In this document: positions 33,171 to 48,300 of the stretch, in pieces | Position numbering within the stretch: the stretch's first letter is position 1 | How the letters are laid out: the number at the start of each line of letters is the position of its first letter | NCBI GenBank assembly: GCA_911728455.2 | Contig: OU452231.1 | Span: 11,652,078-11,716,077, forward strand | Direction of reading: 5' to 3' | From: Marthasterias glacialis | Taxonomy: Eukaryota > Echinodermata > Asteroidea > Forcipulatida > Asteriidae | DNA length: 64,000 bases | Position numbers and translations under genes: made by a program | Notes under the pieces: generated by a model | What the model was told of the DNA's origin: nothing | Database searches by the model: none | What the model saw: the letters and a program-made list of their open reading frames with translations, nothing else

Positions 33171-36100
33171 ATGGGCTTTCCAAAAATACCGGTCTTGAGT
33201 CTGCAGGGTAAACAGGGAGGATGCCAGGGACAGCGGAGTGAGGACACCCCGAGGATGTCCAGTGCATACGGCCATGCTGTGTATACGTCAACAATAGCCA
33301 AGGCCGGTACGTGTGTGCTGGACCGAAGCCAGCAAAAAAAAAACGCCGAAAAAAGAAGTCGCCAGAGCCACGGCCAATAACTCCAGAAATAATGGGGCTA
33401 GAGAGAAATTTCTTGTACCTGCAGGTAGCTGCCATAGTCCTGCATCCAAAAATCTGGTTTTCCACGCCAGCCAGGGCCATCTTCCGCCTTGAAAATACCA
33501 GGGAGCGGGGCTGCTCCGAATGCGCTTCAAACGCCTGTCTAATGGAACTTTTGTACACGAAGCTGTAACAGAGTGAAAACAAGACTTAGCAACGGCTCTA
33601 TCTACCAAAGTATTGGCGGGAAACTGACAAGTCTGACACTGTTGGAAAGCCCTGGTCATGGGCTTTCCGAAAATACCGGTCTCGGTGCTGCGGGGTAAAC
33701 AGGGAGGATGCCAGGGACAGCGGAGTGAGGACACCCCGAGGATGTCCAGTGCATACGGCCATGCTGTGTGTGCGTCAACAATAGCCAAGGCCGGTACTTG
33801 TGTACTAGACCGAAGCCAGCAAAAAAAAACGCCGAAATAAGAAGTCGCCAGAGCCACGGCCAATAACTCCAGAAATAATGGGGCTAGAGAGAAATTTCTT
33901 GTACCTGCAGGTAGCTGCCATATTCCTGCATCCAAAAATCTGGTTTTCCACGCCCGCCAGGGCCATCTTCCGCCTTGAAAACACCAGGGAGCGGGGCTGC
34001 TCCGAATGCGCTTCAAACGCCTGTCTAATGGAACTTTTGTACACGAAGCTGTAACAGCGTGAAAACAAGACTTAGCAACGGCTCTATCTACCAAAGTATT
34101 GGCGGGAAACTGACAAGTCTGACACTGTTGGAAAGCCCTGCTCATGGGCTTTCCGAAAATACCGGTCTCGGGGCTGCGGGGTAACCAGGGAGGATGCCAG
34201 GGACAGCGGAGTGAGGACACCCCGAGGATGTCCAGTGCATACGGCCATGCTGTGTGTACGTCAACAATAGCCAAGGCCGGTACGTGTGTGCTGGACCGAA
34301 GCCAGCAAAAAAAACCAGCCGAAATAAGAAGTCGCCAGAGCCACGGCCAATAACTCCAGAAATAATGGGGCTAGAGAGAAATTTTGTACCTGCAGGTAGC
34401 TGCCATAGTCCTGCATCCAAAAATCTGGTTTTCCACGCCAGCCAGGGCCATCTTCCGCCTTGAAAAAACCATGGAGCGGGGCTGCTCCGAATGCGCTTCA
34501 AACGCCTGTCTAATGAAACTTTTGTACACGAAGCTGTAACAGAGTGAAAACAAGACTTAGCAACGGCTCTATCTACCAAAGTATTGGCGGGAAACTGACA
34601 AGTCTGACACAATTGGAAAGCCCTGGTCATGGGCTTTCCGAAAATACCGGTCTTGGGGCTGCGGGGTAAACAGGGAGGATGCCAGGGACAGCGGAGTGAG
34701 GACATCCCGAGGATGTCCAGTGCATACGGCCATGCTGTGTGTACGTCAACAATAGCCAAGGCCGGTACGTGTGTGCTGGACTGAAGCCAGCAACAACAAA
34801 AAACGCCGAAAAAAGAAGTCGCCAGAGCCACGGCCAATAACTCCAGAAATAATAGGGCGAGAGAGAAATTTCTTGTACCTGCAGGTAGCTGCCATAGTCC
34901 TGCATCAAAAAATCTGATTTTCCACGCCCGCCAGGGCCATCTTCCGCCTTGAAAATACCAGGGAGCGGGGCTGCTCCGAATGCGCTTCAAACGCCTGTCT
35001 AATGGAACTTTTGTACACGAAGCTGTAACAGAGTGAAAACAAGACTTAGCAACGGCTCTATCTACCAAAGTATTGGCGGGAAACTGACAAGTCTGACACT
35101 GTTGGAAAGCCCTGCTCATGGGCTTTCCGAAAATACCGGTCTCGGGGCTGCGGGGTAAACAGGGAGGATGCCAGGGACAGCGGAGTGAGGACATCCCGAG
35201 GATGTCCAGTGCATACGGCCATGCTGTGTGTACGTCAACAATAGCCAAGGCCGGTACGTGTGTGCTGGACTGAAGCCAGCAACAACAAAAAACGCCGAAA
35301 AAAGAAGTCGCCAGAGCCACGGCCAATAACTCCAGAAATAATAGGGCGAGAGAGAAATTTCTTGTACCTGCAGGTAGCTGCCATAGTCCTGCATCAAAAA
35401 ATCTGATTTTCCACGCCCGCCAGGGCCATCTTCCGCCTTGCAAATACCAGGGAGCGGGGCTGCTCCGAATGCGCTTCAAACGCCTGTCTAATGGAACTTT
35501 TGTACACGAAGCTGTAACAGAGTGAAAACAAGACTTAGCAATGGCTCTATCTACCAAAGTATTGGCGGGAAACTGACAAGTCTGACACTGTTGGAAAGCC
35601 CTGCTCATGGGCTTTCCGAAAATACCGGTCTCGGGGCTGCGGGGTAAACAGGGAGGATGCCAGGGACAGCGGAGTGAGGACATCCCGAGGATGTCCAGTG
35701 CATACGGCCATGCTGTGTGTACGTCAACAATAGCCAAGGCCGGTACGTGTGTGCTGGACTGAAGCCAGCAACAACAAAAAACGCCGAAAAAAGAAGTCGC
35801 CAGAGCCACGGCCAATAACTCCAGAAATAATAGGGCGAGAGAGAAATTTCTTGTACCTGCAGGTAGCTGCCATAGTTCTGCATCAAAAAATCTGATTTTC
35901 CACGCCCGCCAGGGCCATCTTCCGCCTGAAAATACCAGGGAGCGGGGCTGCTCCGAATGCGCTTCAAACGCCTGTCTAATGGAACTTTTGTACACGAAGC
36001 TGTAACAGAGTGAAAACAAGACTTAGCAACGGCTCTATCTACCAAAGTATTGGCGGGAAACTGACAAGTCTGACACTGTTGGAAAGCCCTGCTCATGGGC

Positions 36101-37068
36101 TTTCCGAAAATACCGGTCTCGGGGCTGCGGGGTAAACAGGGAGGATGCCAGGGACAGCGGAGTGAGATCACCCCGATGATGTCCAGTGCATACGGCCATG
36201 CTGTGTGTACGTCAACAATAGCCAAGGCCGGTACGTGTGTGCTGGACCGAAGCCAGCAAAAAAAAACAGCCGAAATAAGAAGTCGCCAGAGCCACGGCCA
36301 ATAACTCCAGAAATAATGGGGCTAGAGAGAAATTTCTTGTACCTGCAGGTAGCTGCCATAGTCCTGCATCCCAAAAATCTGGTTTTCCACGCCCGCCAGG
36401 GCCATCTTCCGCCTTGAAAAAACCATGGAGCGGGGCTGCTCCGAATGCGCTTCAAACGCCTGTCTAATGGAACTTTTGTACACGAAGCTGTAACAGAGTG
36501 AAAACAAGACTTAGCAACGGCTCTATCTCCCAAAGTATTGGCGGGAAACTGACAAGTCTGACACTGTTGGAAAGCCCTGGTCATGGGCTTTCCGAAAATA
36601 CCGGTCTTGAGTCTGCAGGGTAAACAGGGAGGATGCCAGGGACAGCGGAGTGAGGACACCCCGAGGATGTCCAGTGCATACGGCCATGCTGTGTATACGT
36701 CAACAATAGCCAAGGCCGGTACGTGTGTGCTGGACCGAAGCCAGCAAAAAAAAACGCCGAAAAAAGAAGTCGCCAGAGCCACGGCCAATAACTCCAGAAA
36801 TAATGGGGCTAGAGAGAAATTTCTTGTACCTGCAGGTAGCTGCCATAGTCCTGCATCCAAAAATCTGGTTTTCAACGCCTGCCAGTGCCATCTTCGGCCT
36901 TGAAAATACCAGGGAGCGGGGCTGCTCCGAATGCACTTCAAACGCCTGTCTATAAGAACTTTTGTACACGAAGCTGTAACAGAGTGAAAACAAGACTTAG
37001 CAACAGCTCTATCTCCCAAAGTATTGGCGGGAAACTGACAAGTCTGACACAGTTGGAAAGCCCTGGTC
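33171..37068 (+). repeat. Higher-order repeat unit 2 (eight monomers, 3898 bp)
   Basis: Order A 33171, V 33658, N 34144, Q 34629, Q 35118, Q 35607, M 36095, L 36583. N has the 2-bp CT deletion (AAATTTTGTACC) and is 485 bp. M has the GATGATG dyad variant with ACAGCCGAAATAAG. L is a second TTGAGTCTGCA/GTGTATACGTC monomer of 486 bp. Q-Q-Q here corresponds to P-Q or P-Q-Q in later units. Confidence 0.9.
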
Positions 37069-40000
37069 ATGGGCTTTCCAAAAATACCGGTCTTGAGTCT
37101 GCAGGGTAAACAGGGAGGATGCCAGGGACAGCGGAGTGAGGACACCCCGAGGATGTCCAGTGCATACGGCCATGCTGTGTATACGTCAACAATAGCCAAG
37201 GCCGGTACGTGTGTGCTGGACCGAAGCCAGCAAAAAAAAAACGCCGAAAAAAGAAGTCGCCAGAGCCACGGCCAATAACTCCAGAAATAATGGGGCTAGA
37301 GAGAAATTTCTTGTACCTGCAGGTAGCTGCCATAGTCCTGCATCCAAAAATCTGGTTTTCCACGCCAGCCAGGGCCATCTTCCGCCTTGAAAATACCAGG
37401 GAGCGGGGCTGCTCCGAATGCGCTTCAAACGCCTGTCTAATGGAACTTTTGTACACGAAGCTGTAACAGAGTGAAAACAAGACTTAGCAACGGCTCTATC
37501 TACCAAAGTATTGGCGGGAAACTGACAAGTCTGACACTGTTGGAAAGCCCTGGTCATGGGCTTTCCGAAAATACCGGTCTCGGTGCTGCGGGGTAAACAG
37601 GGAGGATGCCAGGGACAGCGGAGTGAGGACACCCCGAGGATGTCCAGTGCATACGGCCATGCTGTGTGTGCGTCAACAATAGCCAAGGCCGGTACTTGTG
37701 TACTAGACCGAAGCCAGCAAAAAAAAACGCCGAAATAAGAAGTCGCCAGAGCCACGGCCAATAACTCCAGAAATAATGGGGCTAGAGAGAAATTTCTTGT
37801 ACCTGCAGGTAGCTGCCATATTCCTGCATCCAAAAATCTGGTTTTCCACGCCCGCCAGGGCCATCTTCCGCCTTGAAAACACCAGGGAGCGGGGCTGCTC
37901 CGAATGCGCTTCAAACGCCTGTCTAATGGAACTTTTGTACACGAAGCTGTAACAGCGTGAAAACAAGACTTAGCAACGGCTCTATCTACCAAAGTATTGG
38001 CGGGAAACTGACAAGTCTGACACTGTTGGAAAGCCCTGCTCATGGGCTTTCCGAAAATACCGGTCTCGGGGCTGCGGGGTAACCAGGGAGGATGCCAGGG
38101 ACAGCGGAGTGAGGACACCCCGAGGATGTCCAGTGCATACGGCCATGCTGTGTGTACGTCAACAATAGCCAAGGCCGGTACGTGTGTGCTGGACCGAAGC
38201 CAGCAAAAAAAACCAGCCGAAATAAGAAGTCGCCAGAGCCACGGCCAATAACTCCAGAAATAATGGGGCTAGAGAGAAATTTTGTACCTGCAGGTAGCTG
38301 CCATAGTCCTGCATCCAAAAATCTGGTTTTCCACGCCAGCCAGGGCCATCTTCCGCCTTGAAAAAACCATGGAGCGGGGCTGCTCCGAATGCGCTTCAAA
38401 CGCCTGTCTAATGAAACTTTTGTACACGAAGCTGTAACAGAGTGAAAACAAGACTTAGCAACGGCTCTATCTCCCAAAGTATTGGCGGGAAACTGACAAG
38501 TCTGACACTTTTGGAAAGCCCTGGTCATGGGCTTTCCGAAAATACCGGTCTCGGGGCTGCGGGGTAAACAGGGAGGATGCCAGGGACAGCGGAGTGAGGA
38601 CACCCCGAGGATGTCCAGTGCATACGGCCATGCTGTGTGTACGTCAACAATAGCCAAGGCCGGTACGTGTGTGCTGGACCGAAGCCAGCAAAAAAAACCA
38701 GCCGAAATAAGAAGTCGCCAGAGCCACGGCCAATAACTCCAGAAATAATAGGGCTAGAGAGAAATTTCTTGTACCTGCAGGTAGCTGCCATAGTCCTGCA
38801 TCCAAAAATCTGGTTTTCCACGCCAGCCAGGGCCATCTTCCGCCTTTAAAATACCAGGGAGCGGGGCTGCTCCGAATGCGCTTCAAACGCCTGTCTAATG
38901 GAACTTTTGTACACGAAGCTGTAACAGAGTGAAAACAAGACTTAGCAACGGCTCTATCTACCAAAGTATTGGCGGGAAACTGACAAGTCTGACACAATTG
39001 GAAAGCCCTGGTCATGGGCTTTCCGAAAATACCGGTCTTGGGGCTGCGGGGTAAACAGGGAGGATGCCAGGGACAGCGGAGTGAGGACATCCCGAGGATG
39101 TCCAGTGCATACGGCCATGCTGTGTGTACGTCAACAATAGCCAAGGCCGGTACGTGTGTGCTGGACTGAAGCCAGCAACAACAAAAAACGCCGAAAAAAG
39201 AAGTCGCCAGAGCCACGGCCAATAACTCCAGAAATAATAGGGCGAGAGAGAAATTTCTTGTACCTGCAGGTAGCTGTTATAGTCCTGCATCAAAAAATCT
39301 GATTTTCCACGACCGCCAGGGCCATCTTCCGCCTTGAAAATACCAGGGAGCGGGGCTGCTCCGAATGCGCTTCAAACGCCTGTCTAATGGAACTTTTGTA
39401 CACGAAGCTGTAACAGAGTGAAAACAAGACTTAGCAACGGCTCTATCTACCAAAGTAATAGCGGGAAACTGACAAGTCTGACACTGTTGGAAAGCCCTGC
39501 TCATGGGCTTTCCGAAAATACCGGTCTCGGGGCTGCGGGGTAAACAGGGAGGATGCCAGGGACAGCGGAGTGAGGACACCCCGATGATGTCCAGTGCATA
39601 CGGCCATGTTGTGTGTACGTCAACAATAGCCAAGGCCGGTACGTGTGTGCTGGACCGAAGCCAGCAAAAAAAAACAGCCGAAATAAGAAGTCGCCAGAGC
39701 CACGGCCAATAACTCCAGAAATAATGGGGCTAGAGAGAAATTTCTTGTACCTGCAGGTAGCTGCCATAGTCCTGCATCCAAAAATCTGGTTTTCCACGCC
39801 CGCCAGGGCCATCTTCCGCCTTGAAAACACCATGGAGCGGGGCTGCTCCGAATGCGCTTCAAACGCCTGTCTAATGGAACTTTTGTACACGAAGCTGTAA
39901 CAGAGTGAAAACAAGACTTAGCAACGGCTCTATCTACCAAAGTATTGGCGGGAAACTGACAAGTCTGACACTGTTGGAAAGCCCTGGTCATGGGCTTTCC

Positions 40001-40962
40001 GAAAATACCGGTCTCGGGGCTGCGGGGTAAACAGGGAGGATGCCAGGGACAGCGGAGTGAGGACACCCCGAGGATGTCCAGTGCATACGGCCATGCTGTG
40101 TGTACGTCAACAATAGCCAAGGCCGGTACGTGTGTGCTGGACCGAAGCCAGCAAAAAAAAACAGCCGAAATAAGAAGTCGCCAGAGCCACGGCCAATAAC
40201 TCCAGAAATAATAGGGCTAGAGAGAAATTTCTTGTACCTGCAGGTAGCTGCCATATTCCTGCATCCAAAAATCTGGTTTTCAACGCCTGCCAGGGCCATC
40301 TTCGGCCTTGAAAATACCAGGGAGCGGGGCTGCTCCGAATGCGCTTCAAACGCCTGTCTATAGGAACTTTTGTACACGAATCTGTAACAGAGTGAAAACA
40401 AGACTTAGCAACGGCTCTATCTCCCAAAGTATTGGCGGGAAACTGACAAGTCTGACACAGTTGGAAAGCCCTGGTCATGGGCTTTCCAAAAATACCGGTC
40501 TTGAGTCTGCAGGGTAAACAGGGAGGATGCCAGGGACAGCGGAGTGAGGACACCCCGAGGATGTCCAGTGCATACGGCCATGCTGTGTATACGTCAACAA
40601 TAGCCAAGGCCGGTACGTGTGTGCTGGACCGAAGCCAGCAAAAAAAAACGCCGAAAAAAGAAGTCGCCAGAGCCACGGCCAATAACTCCAGAAATAATGG
40701 GGCTAGAGAGAAATTTCTTGTACTTGCAGGTAGCTGCCATAGTCCTGCATCCAAAAATCTGGTTTTCAACGCCTGCCAGGGCCATCTTCGGCCTTGAAAA
40801 TACCAGGGAGCGGGGCTGCTCCGAATGCACTTCAAACGCCTGTCTATAGGAACTTTTGTACACGAAGCTGTAACAGAGTGAAAACAAGACTTAGCAACGG
40901 CTCTATCTCCCAAAGTATTGGCGGGAAACTGACAAGTCTGACACAGTTGGAAAGCCCTGGTC
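37069..40962 (+). repeat. Higher-order repeat unit 3 (eight monomers, 3894 bp)
   Basis: Order A 37069, V 37556, N 38042, P 38527, Q 39014, M 39503, S 39990, L 40477. This is taken as the canonical order. P has CCAGCCGAAATAAG and CGCCTTTAAAATACC and follows ACACTTTTGG. The Q at 39014 has private changes (GCTGTTATAGTCC, CACGACCGCC), and AAAGTAATAGCGGG follows it. Confidence 0.9.
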
Positions 40963-43900
40963 ATGGGCTTTCCAAAAATACCGGTCTTGAGTCTGCAGGG
41001 TAAACAGGGAGGATGCCAGGGACGGCGGAGTGAGGACACCCCGAGGATGTCCAGTGCATACGGCCATGCTGTGTATACGTCAACAATAGCCAAGGCCGGT
41101 ACGTGTGTGCTGGACCGAAGCCAGCAAAAAAAAAACGCCGAAAAAAGAAGTCGCCAGAGCCACGGCCAATAACTCCAGAAATAATGGGGCTAGAGAGAAA
41201 TTTCTTGTACCTGCAGGTAGCTGCCATAGTCCTGCATCCAAAAATCTGGTTTTCCACGCCAGCCAGGGCCATCTTCCGCCTTGAAAATACCAGGGAGCGG
41301 GGCTGCTCCGAATGCGCTTCAAACGCCTGTCTAATGGAACTTTTGTACACGAAGCTGTAACAGAGTGAAAACAAGACTTAGCAACGGCTCTATCTACCAA
41401 AGTATTGGCGGGAAACTGACAAGTCTGACACTGTTGGAAAGCCCTGGTCATGGGCTTTCCGAAAATACCGGTCTCGGTGCTGCGGGGTAAACAGGGAGGA
41501 TGCCAGGGACAGCGGAGTGAGGACACCCCGAGGATGTCCAGTGCATACGGCCATGCTGTGTGTGCGTCAACAATAGCCAAGGCCGGTACTTGTGTACTAG
41601 ACCGAAGCCAGCAAAAAAAAACGCCGAAATAAGAAGTCGCCAGAGCCACGGCCAATAACTCCAGAAATAATGGGGCTAGAGAGAAATTTCTTGTACCTGC
41701 AGGTAGCTGCCATATTCCTGCATCCAAAAATCTGGTTTTCCACGCCCACCAGGGCCATCTTCCGCCTTGAAAACACCAGGGAGCGGGGCTGCTCCGAATG
41801 TGCTTCAAACGCCTGTCTAATGGAACTTTTGTACACGAAGCTGTAACAGCGTGAAAACAAGACTTAGCAACGGCTCTATCTACCAAAGTATTGGCGGGAA
41901 ACTGACAAGTCTGACACTGTTGGAAAGCCCTGGTCATGGGCTTTCCGAAAATACCGGTCTCGGGGCTGCGGGGTAACCAGGGAGGATGCCAGGGACAGCG
42001 GAGTGAGGACACCCCGAGGATGTCCAGTGCATACGGCCATGCTGTGTGTACGTCAACAATAGCCAAGGCCGGTACGTGTGTGCTGGACCGAAGCCAGCAA
42101 AAAAAACCAGCCGAAATAAGAAGTCGCCAGAGCCACGGCCAATAACTCCAGAAATAATGGGGCTAGAGAGAAATTTTGTACCTGCAGGTAGCTGCCATAG
42201 TCCTGCATCCAAAAATCTGGTTTTCCACGCCAGCCAGGGCCATCTTCCGCCTTGAAAACACCATGGAGCGGGGCTGCTCCGAATGCGCTTCAAACGCCTG
42301 TCTAATGAAACTTTTGTACACGAAGCTGTAACAGAGTGAAAACAAGACTTAGCAACGGCTCTATCTCCCAAAGTATTGGCGGGAAACTGACAAGTCTGAC
42401 ACTTTTGGAAAGCCCTGGTCATGGGCTTTCCGAAAATACCGGTCTCGGGGCTGCGGGGTAAACAGGGAGGATGCCAGGGACAGCGGAGTGAGGACACCCC
42501 GAGTATGTCCAGTGCATACGGCCATGCTGTGTGTACGTCAACAATAGCCAAGGCCGGTACGTGTGTGCTGGACCGAAGCCAGCAAAAAAAACCAGCCGAA
42601 ATAAGAAGTCGCCAGAGCCACGGCCAATAACTCCAGAAATAATAGGGCTAGAGATAAATTTCTTGTACCTGCAGGTAGCTGCCATAGTCCTGCATCCAAA
42701 AATCTGGTTTTCCACGCCAGCCAGGGCCATCTTCCGCCTTTAAAATACCAGGGAGCGGGGCTGCTCCGAATGCGCTTCAAACGCCTGTCTAATGGAACTT
42801 TTGTACACGAAGCTGTAACAGAGTGAAAACAAGACTTAGCAACGGCTCTATCTACCAAAGTATTGGCGGGAAACTGACAAGTCTGACACAATTGGAAAGC
42901 CCTGGTCATGGGCTTTCCGAAAATACCGGTCTTGGGGCTGCGGGGTAAACAGGGAGGATGCCAGGGACAGCGGAGTGAGGACATCCCGAGGATGTCCAGT
43001 GCATACGGCCATGCTGTGTGTACGTCAACAATAGCCAAGGCCGGTACGTGTGTGCTGGACTGAAGCCAGCAACAACAAAAAACGCCGAAAAAAGAAGTCG
43101 CCAGAGCCACGGCCAATAACTCCAGAAATAATAGGGCGAGAGAGAAATTTCTTGTACCTGCAGGTAGCTGCCATAGTCCTGCATCAAAAAATCTGATTTT
43201 CCACGCCCGCCAGGGCCATCTTCCGCCTTGAAAATACCAGGGAGCGGGGCTGCTCCGAATGCGCTTCAAACGCCTGTCTAATGGAACTTTTGTACACGAA
43301 GCTGTAACAGAGTGAAAACAAGACTTAGCAACGGCTCTATCTACCAAAGTATTGGCGGGAAACTGACAAGTCTGACACTGTTGGAAAGCCCTGCTCATGG
43401 GCTTTCCGAAAATACCGGTCTCGGGGCTGCAGGGTAAACAGGGAGGATGCCAGGGACAGCGGAGTGAGGACATCCCGAGGATGTCCAGTGCATACGGCCA
43501 TGCTGTGTGTACGTCAACAATAGCCAAGGCCGGTACGTGTGTGCTGGACTGAAGCCAGCAACAACAAAAAACGCCGAAAAAAGAAGTCGCCAGAGCCACG
43601 GCCAATAACTCCAGAAATAATAGGGCGAGAGAGAAATTTCTTGTACCTGCAGGTAGCTGCCATAGTCCTGCATCAAAAAATCTGATTTTCCACGCCCGCC
43701 AGGGCCATCTTCCGCCTTGAAAATACCAGGGAGCGGGGCTGCTCCGAATGCGCTTCAAACGCCTGTCTAATGGAACTTTTGTACACGAAGCTGTAACAGA
43801 GTGAAAACAAGACTTAGCAACGGCTCTATCTACCAAAGTATTGGCGGGAAACTGACAAGTCTGACACTGTTGGAAAGCCCTGGTCATGGGCTTTCCGAAA

Positions 43901-45344
43901 ATACCGGTCTCGGGGCTGCGGGGTAAACAGGGAGGATGCCAGGGACAGCGGAGTGAGGACACCCCGATGATGTCCAGTGCATACGGCCATGTTGTGTGTA
44001 CGTCAACAATAGCCAAGGCCGGTACGTGTGTGCTGGACCGAAGCCAGCAAAAAAAAACAGCCGAAATAAGAAGTCGCCAGAGCCACGGCCAATAACTCCA
44101 GAAATAATGGGGCTAGAGAGAAATTTCTTGTACCTGCAGGTAGCTGCCATAGTCCTGCATCCAAAAATCTGGTTTTCCACGCCCGCCAGGGCCATCTTCC
44201 GCCTTGAAAACACCATGGAGCGGGGCTGCTCCGAATGCGCTTCAAACGCCTGTCTAATGGAACTTTTGTACACGAAGCTGTAACAGAGTGAAAACAAGAC
44301 TTAGCAACGGCTCTATCTCCCAAAGTATTGGCGGGAAACTGACAAGTCTGACACTGTTGGAAAGCCCTGGTCATGGGCTTTCCGAAAATACCGGTCTCGG
44401 GGCTGCGGGGTAAACAGGGAGGATGCCAGGGACAGCGGAGTGAGGACACCCCGAGGATGTCCAGTGCATACGGCCATGCTGTGTGTACGTCAACAATAGC
44501 CAAGGCCGGTACGTGTGTGCTGGACCGAAGCCAGCAAAAAAAAACGCCGAAATAAGAAGTCGCCAGAGCCACGGCCAATAACTCCAGAAATAATGGGGCT
44601 AGAGAGAAATTTCTTGTACCTGCAGGTAGCTGCCATATTCCTGCATCCAAAAATCTGGTTTTCAACGCCTGCCAGGGCCATCCTCGGCCTTGAAAATACC
44701 AGGGAGCGGGGCTGCTCCGAATGCGCTTCAAACGCCTGTCTATAGGAACTTTTGTACACGAAGCTGTAACAGAGTGAAAACAAGACTTAGCAACGGCTCT
44801 ATCTCCCAAAGTATTGGCGGGAAACTGACAAGTCTGACACAGTTGGAAAGCCCTGGTCATGGGCTTTCCAAAAATACCGGTCTTGAGTCTGCAGGGTAAA
44901 CAGGGAGGATGCCAGGGACAGCGGAGTGAGGACACCCCGAGGATGTCCAGTGCATACGGCCATGCTGTGTATACGTCAACAATAGCCAAGGCCGGTACGT
45001 GTGTGCTGGACCGAAGCCAGCAAAAAAAAACGCCGAAAAAAGAAGTCGCCAGAGCCACGGCCAATAACTCCAGAAATAATGGGGCTAGAGAGAAATTTCT
45101 TGTACCTGCAGGTAGCTGCCATAGTCCTGCATCCAAAAATCTGGTTTTCAACGCCTGCCAGGGCCATCTTCCGCCTTGAAAACACCATGGAGCGGGGCTG
45201 CTCCGAATGCGCTTCAAACGCCTGTCTAATGGAACTTTTGTACACGAAGCTGTAACAGAGTGAAAACAAGACTTAGCAACGGCTCTATCTCCCAAAGTAT
45301 TGGCGGGAAACTGACAAGTCTGACACAGTTGGAAAGCCCTGGTC
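40963..45344 (+). repeat. Higher-order repeat unit 4 (nine monomers, 4382 bp)
   Basis: Order A 40963, V 41450, N 41936, P 42421, Q 42908, Q 43397, M 43886, S 44373, L 44859. It matches unit 3 monomer by monomer except for one extra Q, which accounts for the 488-bp difference in unit length. M 43886 and M 39503 share GGCCATGTTGTG. Confidence 0.9.
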
Positions 45345-48300
45345 ATGGGCTTTCCAAAAATACCGGTCTTGAGTCTGCAGGGTAAACAGGGAGGATGCCA
45401 GGGACAGCGGAGTGAGGACACCCCGAGGATGTCCAGTGCATACGGCCATGCTGTGTATACGTCAACAATAGCCAAGGCCGGTACGTGTGTGCTGGACCGA
45501 AGCCAGCAAAAAAAAAACGCCGAAAAAAGAAGTCGCCAGAGCCACGGCCAATAACTCCAGAAATAATAGGGCTAGAGAGAAATTTCTTGTACCTGCAGGT
45601 AGCTGCCATAGTCCTGCATCCAAAAATCTGGTTTTCCACGCCAGCCAGGGCCATCTTCCGCCTTGAAAATACCAGGGAGCGGGGCTGCTCCGAATGCGCT
45701 TCAAACGCCTGTCTAATGGAACTTTTGTACACGAAGCTGTAACAGAGTGAAAACAAGACTTAGCAACGGCTCTATCTCCCAAAGTATTGGCGGGAAACTG
45801 ACAAGTCTGACACTGTTGGAAAGCCCTGGTCATGGGCTTTCCGAAAATACCGGTCTCGGTGCTGCGGGGTAAACAGGGAGGATGCCAGGGACAGCGGAGT
45901 GAGGACACCCCGAGGATGTCCAGTGCATACGGCCATGCTGTGTGTGCGTCAACAATAGCCAAGGCCGGTACTTGTGTACTAGACCGAAGCCAGCAAAAAA
46001 AAACGCCGAAATAAGAAGTCGCCAGAGCCACGGCCAATAACTCCAGAAATAATGGGGCTAGAGAGAAATTTCTTGTACCTGCAGGTAGCTGCCATATTCC
46101 TGCATCCAAAAATCTGGTTTTCCACGCCCGCCAGGGCCATCTTCCGCCTTGAAAACACCACGGAGCGGGGCTGCTCCGAATGCGCTTCAAACGCCTGTCT
46201 AATGGAACTTTTGTACACGAAGCTGTAACAGCGTGAAAACAAGACTTAGCAACGGCTCTATCTACCAAAGTATTGGCGGGAAACTGACAAGTCTGACACT
46301 GTTGGAAAGCCCTGGTCATGGGCTTTCCGAAAATACCGGTCTCGGGGCTGCGGGGTAACCAGGGAGGATGCCAGGGACAGCGGAGTGAGGACACCCCGAG
46401 GATGTCCAGTGCATACGGCCATGCTGTGTGTACGTCAACAATAGCCAAGGCCGGTACGTGTGTGCTGGACCGAAGCCAGCAAAAAAAACAGCCGAAATAA
46501 TAAGTCGCCAGAGCCACGGCCAATAACTCCAGAAATAATGGGGCTAGAGAGAAATTTTGTACCTGCAGGTAGCTGCCATAGTCCTGCATCCAAAAATCTG
46601 GTTTTCCACGCCCGCCAGGGCCATCTTCCGCCTTGAAAACACCAGGGAGCGGGGCTGCTCCGAATGCGCTTCAAACGCCTGTCTAATGAAACTTTTGTAC
46701 ACGAAGCTGTAACAGAGTGAAAACAAGACTTAGCAACGGCTCTAGCTCCCAAAGTATTGGCGGGAAACTGACAAGTCTGACACTGTTGGAAAGCCCTGGT
46801 CATGGGCTTTCCGAAAATACCGGTCTCGGGGCTGCGGGGTAAACAGGGAGGATGCCAGGGACAGCGGAGTGAGGACACCCCGAGGATGTCCAGTGCATAC
46901 GGCCATGCTGTGTGTACGTCAACAATAGCCAAGGCCGGTACGTGTGTGCTGGACCGAAGCCAGCAAAAAAAACCAGCCGAAATAAGAAGTCGCCAGAGCC
47001 ACGGCCAATAACTCCAGAAATAATAGGGCTAGAGAGAAATTTCTTGTACCTGCAGGTAGCTGCCATAGTCCTGCATCCAAAAATCTGGTTTTCCACGCCA
47101 GCCAGGGCCATCTTCCGCCTTTAAAATACCAGGGAGCGGGGCTGCTCCCAATGCGCTTCAAACGCCTGTCTAATGGAACTTTTGTACACGAAGCTGTAAC
47201 AGAGTGAAAACAAGACTTAGCAACGGCTCTATCTACCAAAGTATTGGCGGGAAACTGACAAGTCTGACACTGTTGGAAAGCCCTGGTCATGGGCTTTCCG
47301 AAAACACCGGTCTCGGGGCTGCAGGGTAAACAGGGAGGATGCCAGGGACAGCGGAGTGAGGACACCCCGATGATGTCCAGTGCATACGGCCATGCTGTGT
47401 GTACGTCAACAATAGCCAAGGCCGGTACGTGTGTGCTGGACCGAAGCCAGCAAAAAAAAACAGCCGAAATAAGAAGTCGCCAGAGCCACGGCCAATAACT
47501 CCAGAAATAATGGGGCTAGAGAGAAAATTCTTGTACCTGCAGGTAGCTGCCATAGTCCTGCATCCAAAAATCTGGTTTTCCACGCCCGCCAGGGCCATCT
47601 TCCGCCTTGAAAACACCAGGGAGTGGGGCTGCTCCGAATGCGCTTCAAACGCCTGTCTAATGAAACTTTTGTACACGAAGCTGTAACAGAGTGAAAACAA
47701 GACTTAGCAACGGCTCTATCTACCAAAGTATTGGCGGGAAACTGACAAGTCTGACACTGTTGGAAAGCCCTGGTCATGGGCTTTCCGAAAATACCGGTCT
47801 CGGGGCTGCGGGGTAAACAGGGAGGATGCCAGGGACAGCGGAGTGAGGACACCCCGAGGATGTCCAGTGCATACGGCCATGCTGTGTGTACGTCAACAAT
47901 AGCCAAGGCCGGTACGTGTGTGCTGGACCGAAGCCAGCAAAAAAAAACAGCCGAAATAATAAGTCGCCAGAGCCACGGCCAATAACTCCAGAAATAATGG
48001 GGCTAGAGAGAAATTTCTTGTACCTGCAGGTAGCTGCCATATTCCTGCATCCAAAAATCTGGTTTTCCACGCCAGCCAGGGCCATCTTCCGCCTTGAAAA
48101 CACCACGGAGCGGGGCTGCTCCGAATGCGCTTCAAACGCCTGTCTAATGGAACTTTTGTACACGAAGCTGTAACAGCGTGAAAACAAGACTTAGCAACGG
48201 CTCTATCTACCAAAGTATTGGCGGGAAACTGACAAGTCTGACACTGTTGGAAAGCCCTGGTCATGGGCTTTCCGAAAATACCGGTCTCGGGGCTGCGGGG